Of a stretch of 64,000 nt of DNA, positions 8,797-20,854 are shown piece by piece; position 1 is the stretch's first letter, and each line of letters opens with the position of its first letter. The notes below the pieces were generated by a model. It worked only from the letters and a program-made list of their open reading frames with translations, searched no databases and was not told the origin of the DNA. A program made the position numbers and the translations under genes. The stretch is from positions 186,001 through 250,000 of the forward strand of contig CAWAJR010000003.1 of assembly GCA_963782465.1 (NCBI GenBank), given 5' to 3'. The stretch comes from JAODBJ01 sp963782465 (GTDB lineage: Bacteria > Actinomycetota > Acidimicrobiia > IMCC26256 > PALSA-610).

Positions 8797-8986
8797 GCGC
8801 CCGCGACGGAGGAGCAGCGAACTCGCAGGAGCGGCGAGCCTGATGGGGCCGTTGGCGCGCGGCGGTGAGCGCCCGCGACGGAGGAGCAGCGAACTCGCAG
8901 GAGCGGTGAGCCTGATGGGGCCGTTGGCGCGCGGCGGTGAGCGCCCGCGACGGAGGAGCAGCGAACTCGCAGGAGCGGCGAGCCTG
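8797..8986. repeat. 72-bp tandem direct repeat (2 full copies plus 46 bp of a third)
   Basis: The unit begins GCGCCCGCGACGGAGGAGCA and recurs at 8797, 8869 and 8941 with one visible change (GGCGAG to GGTGAG in copy two). The third copy breaks off after 46 bases. The unit length is a multiple of three, so long shadow reading frames run through it on both strands, but they have no natural protein character. A related stretch lies upstream of uvrC, so this looks like a genome-specific intergenic repeat family. Confidence 0.85.
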
Positions 8987-9033
8987 CGAGCGCGACCAAA
9001 AAGAATGTCTCACCCCCTCGGTACGCTGCGTCC

Positions 9034-11055
9034 GTGCCCGAATTTTCGCTCGTCACCGATCTTTCACCGGCCGGCGACCAGCCGGTCGCGATCGACGCGC
9101 TGGTCGATGGGGTGCAGCGCGGCGACAAGTTCCAGACGCTGCTCGGGATCACCGGGTCGGGGAAGTCGTTCACCATCGCGAACGTCATTGCCAATGCGGG
9201 CCGGCCGACACTCGTGCTGGCCCCCAACAAGACCCTCGCCGCGCAGCTGGCGGCGGAGTTCCGGGAGCTGTTCCCGAAGAACCGGGTGGAGTACTTCGTC
9301 TCCTACTACGACTACTACCAGCCCGAGGCGTACCTCCCGACCACCGACACGTACATCGAGAAGGACTCCTCGATCAACGACGAGATCGACCGGCTCCGCC
9401 ATTCTGCGACCAGTGCCCTGATGTCGAGGCGCGACGTGATCATCGTCGCGTCGGTGTCGGCGATCTACGGGCTCGGTTCACCTGAGCATTACGCGAAGCA
9501 GTTGCTCACGGTGTCGGTCGGGGAGGAGCACGACCAGCGCAGCATCCTGCGCCGGCTGGTGGAGTTGCAGTACGAGCGTAACGATTTCACGTTCGCCCGC
9601 AACAAGTTCCGGGTGCGAGGCGACACGATCGAGATCTTCCCGTCGTACGAGGAACGTGCGGTGCGCATCTCGTTGTTCGGCGACGAGGTCGAGCGCATCT
9701 CTGCGGTCGACCCGCTCACCGGTGAGGTGGTCGAGGAGCTCGACACGCTGGTGCTGTTCCCGAAGTCGCACTACGTCACCGACATGGAGGCGATGAAGCG
9801 GGCGATCGAGGGGATCGAGGCGGAGCTCGTCGTGCGGTTGAAGGAGCTCGAGGACCACGGCAAGTTGCTCGAGGCGCAGCGGCTCCGCATGCGCACGACG
9901 TACGACCTCGAGATGTTGCGCGAGGTCGGCGTGTGCTCGGGCGTCGAGAACTATTCGATGCATCTCGACGGTCGCAGCTACGGCGAGCCGCCCTACACCC
10001 TGCTCGACTATTTCCCCCGCGACTTCCTCGTCGTGCTCGACGAATCGCACCAGACGGTGCCGCAGCTGCACGGCCAGTTCGCCGGCGACCGTTCCCGCAA
10101 GGACACGCTCGTCGAGCACGGGTTCCGGCTCCCGTCGGCGCGCGACAACCGGCCGCTGATGTTCGAGGAGTTCCTGGAGAAGATCAACCAGGTGGTGTTC
10201 CTGTCGGCCACGCCGGGCCCGTACGAGATCGAGATGTCGACGCAGGTGGTGGAGCAGATCGTGCGGCCCACCGGGTTGATCGATCCCGAGGTGATCGTGA
10301 AACCGACGAAGGGCCAGATCGACGACCTCGTCGCGGAGATCCACAAGCGCACCGACATGGACCACCGGGTGCTCGTCACCACGCTCACGAAGAAGATGTC
10401 GGAGGACCTCACCGACTACCTCCTGGAGCTCGGTATCCGGGTGCGTTACCTGCACTCGGAGGTCGACACCCTCGAACGGGTCGACATCTTGCGGGCGTTG
10501 CGCCTCGGTGAGTTCGACGTACTGGTCGGTATCAACCTGCTTCGCGAAGGGCTCGACCTCCCGGAGGTGTCGCTCGTCGCGATCCTCGACGCCGACAAGG
10601 AAGGCTTCTTGCGCTCCGAGACCGCGCTGGTGCAGACGATCGGGCGCGCCGCGCGCAACGTCGAGGGCCAGGTGATCATGTACGCCGACCAGATGACCGA
10701 CTCGATGACGCACGCCATCTCGGAGACGCAACGGCGCCGCAAGAAGCAACTCGAGTACAACGAGGCGAACGGCATCGACCCGCAAACGGTGCGCAAGAAG
10801 GTCACCGACATCCTCGAGATGGTGCGGGCGCGCGATGCCGACGGCAACATCCCCGCCGCGCGCGGCCGGGGACGGGGCAAGAGCCGCACGTCGGTGATCG
10901 ACAAGCTCGACCTGCCCCGCGACGAGTTGGGCCGCTTGATCCAGAGCCTCACCGACGAGATGCAGGACGCGGCGCGCGATCTTCGGTTCGAGGAAGCCGC
11001 GCGCCTGCGCGACGAGGTCAACGAGCTGAAACGGGAACTGCGCGAGGTCGTCTGA
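9034..11055 (+). CDS. uvrB: Excinuclease ABC subunit B
   Basis: The damage-verifying helicase-like subunit of nucleotide excision repair, 673 residues. Walker A is LLGITGSGKSFT (about residues 36-47), the damage-probing beta-hairpin region is YYDYYQPEAYLPTTDTYIEK, the DEAD-like box reads VVLDESHQ, and later helicase motifs include GINLLREGLDLPE and QTIGRAARN. The C-terminal UVR motif that binds UvrC is present (AARDLRFEEAARLRDEVNEL). Translation starts at GTG 9034. The 3' end overlaps the convergent membrane-protein gene by 38 bases. Confidence 0.97.
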   Translation: MPEFSLVTDLSPAGDQPVAIDALVDGVQRGDKFQTLLGITGSGKSFTIANVIANAGRPTLVLAPNKTLAAQLAAEFRELFPKNRVEYFVSYYDYYQPEAYLPTTDTYIEKDSSINDEIDRLRHSATSALMSRRDVIIVASVSAIYGLGSPEHYAKQLLTVSVGEEHDQRSILRRLVELQYERNDFTFARNKFRVRGDTIEIFPSYEERAVRISLFGDEVERISAVDPLTGEVVEELDTLVLFPKSHYVTDMEAMKRAIEGIEAELVVRLKELEDHGKLLEAQRLRMRTTYDLEMLREVGVCSGVENYSMHLDGRSYGEPPYTLLDYFPRDFLVVLDESHQTVPQLHGQFAGDRSRKDTLVEHGFRLPSARDNRPLMFEEFLEKINQVVFLSATPGPYEIEMSTQVVEQIVRPTGLIDPEVIVKPTKGQIDDLVAEIHKRTDMDHRVLVTTLTKKMSEDLTDYLLELGIRVRYLHSEVDTLERVDILRALRLGEFDVLVGINLLREGLDLPEVSLVAILDADKEGFLRSETALVQTIGRAARNVEGQVIMYADQMTDSMTHAISETQRRRKKQLEYNEANGIDPQTVRKKVTDILEMVRARDADGNIPAARGRGRGKSRTSVIDKLDLPRDELGRLIQSLTDEMQDAARDLRFEEAARLRDEVNELKRELREVV

Positions 11056-12154
11056 CGTCGGCCGGTGGCGCGGCGGCCGCCTCGCGACCGCGCATGAAGA
11101 CCGCAACGAGGGCCAGCGCGAAGCAGGGCAGTTCGGCGCGGTTGGCGTTGTCGTCGATGAAGAGCACGTTGCTGCTGAGGCACAGCAAGAACGCCAGCTG
11201 GATGGCGATGGCCCATCCGATCGGCGTCCGGAGCGCGCCGCGGCGGAGCGCGTAGCAACCGAGCATCGTCACGACGGCCAGGCCGGCCCACGCCGGCTGC
11301 GGCGACAGGCCGTGGCGCCAGCCCTGCACCGACGCCCAGAGACCGTGGAGGGGGTCGAACTCGTGTATCCCCGTGCCCCGGTGCCCGACGACGAGCCGCA
11401 CGCAGCACCACCAGGCCCCGGCCGCGAGGGCCGGCAGCGCGACGAGGCGGGCGCTCGGGCGGTCGCGGCGCGCGAGCGCGTAACCGACGAGGACGAGGAG
11501 CAGCGACTCCTTGGTGAGGACCGCGGCGGTGGCGAGGAGGAGTGCGAGTTGGGGGCGTTTGCGGAGGTCGAGGGTGAGCGCCCCGAGCGCGAACGCGAGC
11601 GCGAGCGCGTCGGGTACGCCGAGGTTGAGTGAACTGCGCGCACCGGGCAGGAGCGCGAAGGCGACCGAGAGCCAGGCCGAGCCACCGAGGGTCGTCGACA
11701 ACGCCCCGAGTGCGATTCCTCCGGCGAAGAGGGCGGCGATGCCGATCAGCACCATCGCGATCACGAGGCCTCGACCGCCGCCGCCGGGGTGCAACATCCA
11801 GGCGAGCAGCGGGAACAGGATCCGCTGCTCGCGGTAGGCGGGCCGGTCGAGGGAGCGCGCCGCGTCGGTGAGGTGCATCGGTTCGCGGGCGATCGCGTAG
11901 AACGACTGACCGTCGTGGCCGACGTCGCCGGGGAGCGGGAGGCCCGGAAAGTCGCGGTGCAGTACCGGTGCCGCGGCGCTGCGTGCACCGGGCGCGATGA
12001 GGAGCACGACGCCCTGGCGGCTCCGGAGGTTGGCCGGGAGCACGAGTGCGACGGCGCAGAGCGTCCCGAGCAGCGACCCGGCGAGGAGACGGCGCCACGG
12101 CAACCGCGGCGCCACCCCGGTGGGGCGGGTCGGCGGGGCGGTCGAGTCGCTCAT
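11018..12154 (-). CDS. Polytopic membrane protein, GT-C glycosyltransferase-like
   Basis: A 378-residue protein with roughly nine hydrophobic helices. After the first helix a periplasmic loop carries VGHDGQSFYAIAREP, a pattern of GT-C-type membrane proteins that often act in cell-surface polysaccharide formation. Further motifs are REQRILFPLLAWML and GVPDALALAFALGAL. It is convergent with uvrB and divergent from three other membrane proteins, so it may belong to the same functional group. There is no evidence for the donor or acceptor. The ATG at 12154 gives a short basic leader before the first helix. Confidence 0.65.
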   Translation of the reverse strand: MSDSTAPPTRPTGVAPRLPWRRLLAGSLLGTLCAVALVLPANLRSRQGVVLLIAPGARSAAAPVLHRDFPGLPLPGDVGHDGQSFYAIAREPMHLTDAARSLDRPAYREQRILFPLLAWMLHPGGGGRGLVIAMVLIGIAALFAGGIALGALSTTLGGSAWLSVAFALLPGARSSLNLGVPDALALAFALGALTLDLRKRPQLALLLATAAVLTKESLLLVLVGYALARRDRPSARLVALPALAAGAWWCCVRLVVGHRGTGIHEFDPLHGLWASVQGWRHGLSPQPAWAGLAVVTMLGCYALRRGALRTPIGWAIAIQLAFLLCLSSNVLFIDDNANRAELPCFALALVAVFMRGREAAAAPPADVRRPRAVPVSAR

Positions 12155-12305
12155 GGAAAGAAAGAATCCCGGCGTTGCACCCCCTGCGATGCGCGGCCGG
12201 GACCTCGACCTTCAGATCGGCGGATTCGGGCCGGGGATGAGGAGGACGGCCCGCGGCCGGTGACGCGACGGCACAACTGCGGCTGTCTCCGGCCGATGAG
12301 GGCGG

Positions 12306-13694
12306 GTGAGCCTCGTCGAACGCTCCGTGGCGGCGCCGCGCCCGCGAACCAACCGGTTCGCCGCCCGGTCGACGGTGCTCCTCGTCGTCTTCGTCGTCGT
12401 GGCGTTCGGGCCGATCGTCACCGACGTCACCGCCCAGCCGGTGTCGCGGTACGCGGCAACCGCGGCCTATTTCGAGCACGGCAGCGTCGACCTGACCCGC
12501 TACGCATCGATCCTCGGCGTCGACAAGGCGCGCTACGGGGGCGAGCTGCGGTCCGACAAGGCGCCGGGCGAACCGTTCCTCGCCGTACCCGTGTACGCGG
12601 CCGGTCGGGTGCTCGGGTTGCGTCCCGCGGCGCAGATGCGCGTGCGCGGCGACCTGGGTGTGTGGTGGCAGACGTTCTGGATGTCGCTGGTGCCGTTCGC
12701 GTTGCTGCTCGCCCTGATGCATCGCGACGCGCGACGGGTTGCGGCTCGATCAGCGCTCCCGGCGACGCTCGCGCTCGGGGTCGGCACGCTGGCCCTGCCG
12801 CACGCGGTGAACCTGTACGGCCATTGCCTCGCGGCCGTGCTCGCGTTCGGCGCCTGGCGCGTGCTCGACGCCGACGGGCCGGACGGCGCCGCGGGCACCT
12901 CCCGAGCGCGACGCGCCGTGCTGGCGGGTTTCCTCGCCGGCGTGGCGTTCGCGGTCGAGTACCACACCGCGATCATCGCCGCGGTGCTCGCAGCCGTCCT
13001 GCTCCGGGAGTCGCGACGGAGCGACGCCGTGCGCTTCGGGGCCGGGTTCGCCGCGCCCGCCGCGCTCACCGCGTACTACCAGCAGGTCGCGTTCGGCCGT
13101 CCGTGGCGCCTCGCGTACCCCTACGTCGTACCGAAGTCGAATGGCGGGAGGTACGGGTTCCCGACGCCGGCCGAGCTACGTGACGTGCTCGCCGGTGCGC
13201 ACGGCTTGCTGCTCACCAGTCCGATCGTGCTGCTCGCGGTGGTGGCCGCCGTCCTGGCACTCCGCGGCGACGCCGCGCCCGTGCGGCGGCCGGCCGGTGT
13301 CGCGCTGGCGGTGTTCGTCCCGTACTTCCTTCTCGTCGCAGGATGGTCGGGTACGCCGCTGCTCGAACAACCGGGGCCGCGATATCTGATCCCGGCGCTG
13401 CCGTTCCTCGCCGCGCCGCTGGCGGCGGCCTGGCAGCGGCACCGGGCGCTCGCCGTCGCCCTCTCGGCGTGGGGCGCGCTCGTGATGATCGCGGGTGCCG
13501 TGACGATGCACATCGTGCCCGCGGGCGCGCGCCCGTTCGACGTGTATTTCCACCAGGTCGCCAACGGGAGCTTCAACCCCACGTTGTGGTCGATGGCGTT
13601 CGGTCGCGCCGGCGCGTTCGCGTACGTCGTCACCGCAGTCGCCGCCGGTGCCCTGCTGTTCCGTCACCACGCCGGCGTGGAGCCGCCGGCATGA
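12306..13694 (+). CDS. Polytopic membrane protein, first of three tandem paralogues
   Basis: A 462-residue multi-spanning protein starting at GTG 12306. An N-terminal basic segment and first helix are followed by a conserved loop: QPVSRYAATAAYFEHGSVDL, then GELRSDKAPGEPFLAVPVYA and GDLGVWWQTFWMS. Later come AVEYHTAII, GPRYLIPALPFLAAPLAAAW and LWSMAFG. The same landmarks, in the same order, recur in the next two genes. Topology and the acidic first loop suggest a GT-C-like membrane transferase, but no exact family is recognised. The stop overlaps the start of the next gene as ATGA. Confidence 0.75.
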   Translation: MSLVERSVAAPRPRTNRFAARSTVLLVVFVVVAFGPIVTDVTAQPVSRYAATAAYFEHGSVDLTRYASILGVDKARYGGELRSDKAPGEPFLAVPVYAAGRVLGLRPAAQMRVRGDLGVWWQTFWMSLVPFALLLALMHRDARRVAARSALPATLALGVGTLALPHAVNLYGHCLAAVLAFGAWRVLDADGPDGAAGTSRARRAVLAGFLAGVAFAVEYHTAIIAAVLAAVLLRESRRSDAVRFGAGFAAPAALTAYYQQVAFGRPWRLAYPYVVPKSNGGRYGFPTPAELRDVLAGAHGLLLTSPIVLLAVVAAVLALRGDAAPVRRPAGVALAVFVPYFLLVAGWSGTPLLEQPGPRYLIPALPFLAAPLAAAWQRHRALAVALSAWGALVMIAGAVTMHIVPAGARPFDVYFHQVANGSFNPTLWSMAFGRAGAFAYVVTAVAAGALLFRHHAGVEPPA

Positions 13695-15079
13695 CCGCGA
13701 CGTTCCGTGATCCGCCCGCGACCGAAGCATCATCGGGGGTGCCCGGCGCGCCGGCCCGACCCCGTCGCCGGGTCGCGTGGTTGCTGGCCCTGTTCGCGGT
13801 GGTGACCGTCGGGCCGATGGTGCCGCGGTACAGCGCGCAACCGGCCTCGCGTTACGCGTTGACGGCCGCGATCGCGGAACACGGGTCGGTCGACATCAGC
13901 CCGTACCGCCGGATCCTCGGGATCGATCGCGCCGAGGTCGGTGGGCAGTTGCGGTCCGACAAGGCACCGGGCCAGCCGGTGCTGGGCGTGCCCGCGTACT
14001 GGCTGGGGCGCTTGGCGGGCGCGGAACCGGCGTCGGCGTTGCGGGCAAGTGGCGACCTGGGAATGTGGTGGCAGTCGTTCTGGGCGGCAACGCTGCCCTT
14101 CGCGCTGCTCCTGGCACTGATGTACGCCGTCGCGGCGAGCGTCGCGCCGAAGCATGCACTCGTTGCCTCGGCGGCGCTCGGGTTCGCGACGTTCCTGGTG
14201 CCGCACGCCAACGAGCTGTACGGGCATGTGCTCGCGGCGTTGTGCGCGTTCGCGGGATGGGCGCTGGTGCGTGAGCTTCGTGGTTCGAACGCTCGATTCG
14301 TGGCGGCGGGGTTCCTGTCGGGGTACGCGGTCGCGGTCGAGTACCACACGGCGATCGCGGCCGCGGTGGTTGCGATGTTCCTCGTTGTGCGCGCCCGGCC
14401 GCGCCTCGGTTGGTTCGCGCTCGGCGCGTCGCCCGCGGTCGCAGTTGTCGCGCTGTACCAATGGGCCGCCTTCGGCGCGCCGTGGCACCTGGCGTACGCG
14501 CACTACGGCACGCCTGCGCTCCGCCAGGAGATCGTCGGCACCGACGTGCCGGGGTTGCACGCGTTCGCCACCTTGCTTTTCGGCGCCCGCGGCCTGCTCG
14601 GTGCCGCCCCGATCGCGCTCGTCGCGCTCCTCGCCGCGGCCGTGCTCGTCCGCGAGCGCGGGCCGGGGTCGCGGGACGCGCTGGTCGCGCTGTGCGTCGC
14701 GGTCCCGTACATCTGTTTCATTGCCGGGTGGCGGGGGACGCCACAGCTCGAGGAGCCCGGCCCGCGCTACCTGATCCCCGTGCTCCCGTTCCTCGCCGTC
14801 CCGCTCGCCGCGCTGTGGTCGCGGTACCGGAGGTTCGCGGCCCTCGCGAGCCTGTGGGGCCTCATCGCGATGTTGCCGGGCGCGTTCGTGTTCCACCTCG
14901 TCGCGGTCGGTGACCTCCCGATCCGCGTGTACGGCACCCGTGTGCTGCACGGGCAGTTCGACCCGACGACGTGGTCGATGGCGTTCGGGGTTCCCGGCGT
15001 CGCCGTCTATGCCGCGTCGGTCGCGGCGTCGGCCGCGCTGTTGTTCCGCGCCCACCGGATGGCGCAGGTCCCGTCATGA
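13691..15079 (+). CDS. Polytopic membrane protein, second tandem paralogue
   Basis: Also 462 residues, the same length as its neighbour. It shares QPASRYALTAAIAEHGSVDI, GGQLRSDKAPGQP, GDLGMWWQSFWAA, AVEYHTAI, GPRYLIPVLPFLAVPLAALW and TTWSMAFG at matching positions. The ATG at 13691 overlaps the previous stop by four bases; the frame is open further upstream but only as a shadow of the first paralogue. It overlaps the third paralogue the same way, so the three are a translationally coupled unit. No catalytic assignment is possible from sequence alone. Confidence 0.75.
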   Translation: MTATFRDPPATEASSGVPGAPARPRRRVAWLLALFAVVTVGPMVPRYSAQPASRYALTAAIAEHGSVDISPYRRILGIDRAEVGGQLRSDKAPGQPVLGVPAYWLGRLAGAEPASALRASGDLGMWWQSFWAATLPFALLLALMYAVAASVAPKHALVASAALGFATFLVPHANELYGHVLAALCAFAGWALVRELRGSNARFVAAGFLSGYAVAVEYHTAIAAAVVAMFLVVRARPRLGWFALGASPAVAVVALYQWAAFGAPWHLAYAHYGTPALRQEIVGTDVPGLHAFATLLFGARGLLGAAPIALVALLAAAVLVRERGPGSRDALVALCVAVPYICFIAGWRGTPQLEEPGPRYLIPVLPFLAVPLAALWSRYRRFAALASLWGLIAMLPGAFVFHLVAVGDLPIRVYGTRVLHGQFDPTTWSMAFGVPGVAVYAASVAASAALLFRAHRMAQVPS

Positions 15080-16513
15080 CCGTCACCGAGTCGCGCCGCG
15101 TATCCCGCCCGGGCGCACCCCGGCCGCGGCCGGCGACCCCGAAGCGGGTCGCGGCGCTGCTCGCGTTCGCGGTGCTCGTCGTCGTCGGGCCGATCGTCGC
15201 CGCGCCGAGCGCGCAGCCCGCATCGCGTTACGCCCTCACCGCCGCGATCGTCGAGCACCACACCGTCGACGTCGGCCGCTACCGGCCCAACCTCGGCGTC
15301 GACCATGCGATCTATGACGGCCGGTGGCGTTCCGACAAGCCGCCGGGACAGCCCTTGCTCGCGGTGCCGTTCTTCGCGCTCGGTCGCGTGATCGGGATGC
15401 GACCGGGTAGCTACCTGCGACGGGGCGGCGACCTGGGCCTGTGGTGGGACACCTTCTGGTCGTCGATGGTGCCCCTCGCGGCGCTCGCCGCGATGCTGTT
15501 CTTCGCGGCGCGCCGGTTCGCGCCGCGGGCCGCGTTGCCGGCGACCATCGCGTCGATCGGGGCCACCATGCTCCTGCCGTACGGCGCTCAGCTCTACGGC
15601 CACGTGCTCGCCGCCGCGTTCGCGTTCGGCGCCTGGCTCCTCATCGATGCGGCGAACCGGTCGAGCGCGCGCCGCGGCACGTACCTGCTCGGCGCGGGCG
15701 CGCTGGCGGGCGTCGCCTTCTCGGTCGAGTACCACACCGCGATCATCGCCGTCGTGCTCGCAGCCGTCGTCGTGGCGCGGCACCGGCGGGCGCTGGGCTG
15801 GTTCGCGCTCGGCTCGTGCGGCCCGCTGCTCGCAACCGCCTTGTACCAGTGGTGCGCGTTCGGCGCGCCGTGGCGGCTGCCCTACGGCTACTACGCGGGA
15901 GTGATCCAGGGGACCAGCGACGGCGGCTACACCGTCCCGTCGGTCGCGAGCATCGTGCAGGTCTTCACCTCGTCGAACGGCCTGCTGGTGTTGACGCCGC
16001 TCACGGTCATCGCGATCGGCGCCGCCGCGTTCGTGGCCCGCCGCGACGGCCCGGCACGCACCCATGGCGTCGTCGCGCTTGCGATCGTCGTTCCCTACGT
16101 CGTGCTCGTCGCCGGGTGGTCGGGGACCGCGCTCGCCGAATCACCCGGCCCGCGCTACCTGGTCCCGGCGTTGCCGTTCCTGGTGGTGCCGCTCGCCATG
16201 GTGTGGGACCGTGCCCGGAGGCCGGCCATCGCGGCGTCGCTGTGGGGCGCGTGCGTGATGGCCGCCGCGACCTTCACCTACATGAACGTGGGTATCGGTG
16301 AGCCGCGCATCTCCGGCTATCTGCGGCACCTGCGCGCCCACCAGTTCCCCGCCACAGTGTGGTCGATCGCGTTCGGCCGGATGGGGGTGGTGGTCTACGC
16401 GGCGACGGTCGTCGCGGTCGTCGCCGCGGTCGGGGTGATGGTCGCCCGGCAGGCCCGCGCCGACCCGAACGCATGTTCGACTTCCTTGCTCCCGCCCGCT
16501 ACCCTCAGCAGTC

Positions 16514-19356
<2,843 letters not shown>

Positions 19357-19360
<4 letters not shown>

Positions 19361-20109
19361 CCGATCCCGGCAGCCCGGAGGCGAGCGACGCCTCGGATAC
19401 ATGGGAGCATCACGCACGCTGGTGGCAGGACCAGTTCACCGACGGCGCCGATCCCGAGTACGAGGAGCAGATCCTTCCCCTCGCCGCCGAGCACCTCGCC
19501 GGCGCACGGCGCGTGCTCGACGTCGGTACCGGTGAAGGGCAGATCGCGCGGCTCGTCTCGCGCAACGGCGCGCCGTTGGTCGTCGGTCTCGATCCGACCG
19601 TCGCGCAGTTGGCGGTCGCGAGGGAGCGGGCCGGCGGCCCCCACTACGTACGCGGCGGCGCCGACCGGCTCCCGTTCGCCGGCGCGTCGTTCGACGCGGT
19701 GGTGGTCTGCCTCGTGTTCGAGCACCTGCTCGACCACGGCCCGCCGATCGCGGAGATCGCACGCGTGCTCGAACCGGGCGGGCGGTTCGTGTTCTTCCTC
19801 AACCACCCGTTGCTGCAGTCGCCCAACAGCGGCTGGATCATCGACCACATCCTCGACGAGGAGTACTGGCGCATCGGCCCGTACCTCCCCGTCGACATCA
19901 CGATGGAGCAACTCGACCACGACGTCGTGCTGCCGTTCGTGCACCGCCCGTTGTCGCACTACCTCAACACGATGGCCGACCACGGCCTGGTGCTCGAGCA
20001 CATGGAAGAACCGGCCCCGCCCGAAGGCTTCTTGAACAAGGCGCCCGAGTACCGCGCTGCGGCGACGATCCCGCGCCTGCTCATGCTGCGGGCGACGCGC
20101 CGGCCGTAA
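19357..20109 (+). CDS. Class I SAM-dependent methyltransferase
   Basis: A 250-residue methyltransferase. Motif I for S-adenosylmethionine binding is RVLDVGTGEGQIARLV (about residues 52-67), followed by VVGLDPTVAQLAVAR, the substrate-side segment ADRLPFAGASFDAVVVCLVF and the post-motif EIARVLEPGGRFVFFLNHPL. It belongs to the UbiE/Methyltransf_11 group; the substrate cannot be named. The GTG at 19357 overlaps the uvrA stop as GTGA. The frame stays open far upstream inside uvrA, but that is a shadow. The 3' end overlaps the convergent ODP-like gene by 29 bases. Confidence 0.85.
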
Positions 20110-20854
20110 CTGGTTCTGCTCGCACCGCCGATCCAACTTCGAGCGCTTCGAACCAGTCGAGGAACCGGGCGACGTCTTCGCCCCGGAACACCGCGCCGTG
20201 CTGCGGGCACATCATGTCGACGTCGAGTTCTCGCACGCGGCGCACCCACGCGTTCTTCGCCCGGTTCGACGGCATCCAGCGCCGGTGGAAACCCTCCATG
20301 TAGCGCACGTGCTCATCGAAGTTCTCGACGAACACGTTCGCATCGCTGTCGGGGAGGAGCGCGGCGCCGACGTCGCCGCTGAAGAGGATGCGTGCCCGGG
20401 GGTCGTACAGCCCGAACGACGCGGAGGCGTGCACATAGTGGCTTGGGATGCTGCGCAGTTCGCGTGTCCCGTTGAGTGGGATGACACAACCTTCGTCGGG
20501 CATGGTCACCAGGTTGGCGTTCAGCGAGAAGTGGCGCAGGAACGATTCCCAGATCGCCGGCACGTACACCGACGCGTCGCCCATGACCGACAGCCACAAG
20601 GGGAGCGACGAGATGATGTCGGGGTCCTGGTGGGAACCGAACAAGGCTTCGATGTTGCTCAGCCGGACTTCGCGTGCCACCGCGGCGGCGATGGCGGGGA
20701 ACACCTCGGTGCCGCCGGGGTCGAGCAGCAAGGCCTTCCCGGCGTGGAGCACGACGTACTCGTTGGTGTCGATGACCCGGTCGGGTCGCTGCGGGTCACG
20801 GCCGAGGAAGAGCCAGCGCCGGGTCCCGTCATCGAACAGCACAGTGGTCTTCAC
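20081..20854 (-). CDS. ODP-like diiron metallo-beta-lactamase-fold protein
   Basis: A 257-residue protein of the metallo-beta-lactamase fold, related to the oxygen-reducing domain of flavodiiron proteins and to stand-alone ODP oxygen/iron sensors. Likely metal ligands are visible in order: H75, D77 and D79 in GSHQDPDIIS, H139 or H142 in SHYVHASASFG, D161 in ILFSGDVGAALL, and H219 in CPQHGAVFRG. There is no flavodoxin domain, so it cannot work as a complete flavodiiron reductase by itself. The ATG at 20854 overlaps the stop of the upstream chemoreceptor-like gene by four bases. ODP proteins encoded next to soluble chemoreceptors are known as Fe(II)/O2 sensors in Treponema; the same role here is inference. 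Confidence 0.7.
   Translation of the reverse strand: MKTTVLFDDGTRRWLFLGRDPQRPDRVIDTNEYVVLHAGKALLLDPGGTEVFPAIAAAVAREVRLSNIEALFGSHQDPDIISSLPLWLSVMGDASVYVPAIWESFLRHFSLNANLVTMPDEGCVIPLNGTRELRSIPSHYVHASASFGLYDPRARILFSGDVGAALLPDSDANVFVENFDEHVRYMEGFHRRWMPSNRAKNAWVRRVRELDVDMMCPQHGAVFRGEDVARFLDWFEALEVGSAVRAEPVTAGASPAA

Noticed and set aside
8797..8986. Possible CRISPR array
   Set aside because: The unit is a contiguous 72-bp tandem duplication with no alternating unique spacers. The 89-bp array before yvcK fails for the same reason, and no cas genes are present.
8124..9230. Minus-strand frame with 24-residue repeats over the coaE-uvrB gap
   Set aside because: The repeats come from the 72-bp DNA array, whose length is a multiple of three, so open frames arise automatically; no start or domain supports a protein.
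9933..10511. Alternative plus frame inside uvrB
   Set aside because: It is a shadow of a fully conserved uvrB region.
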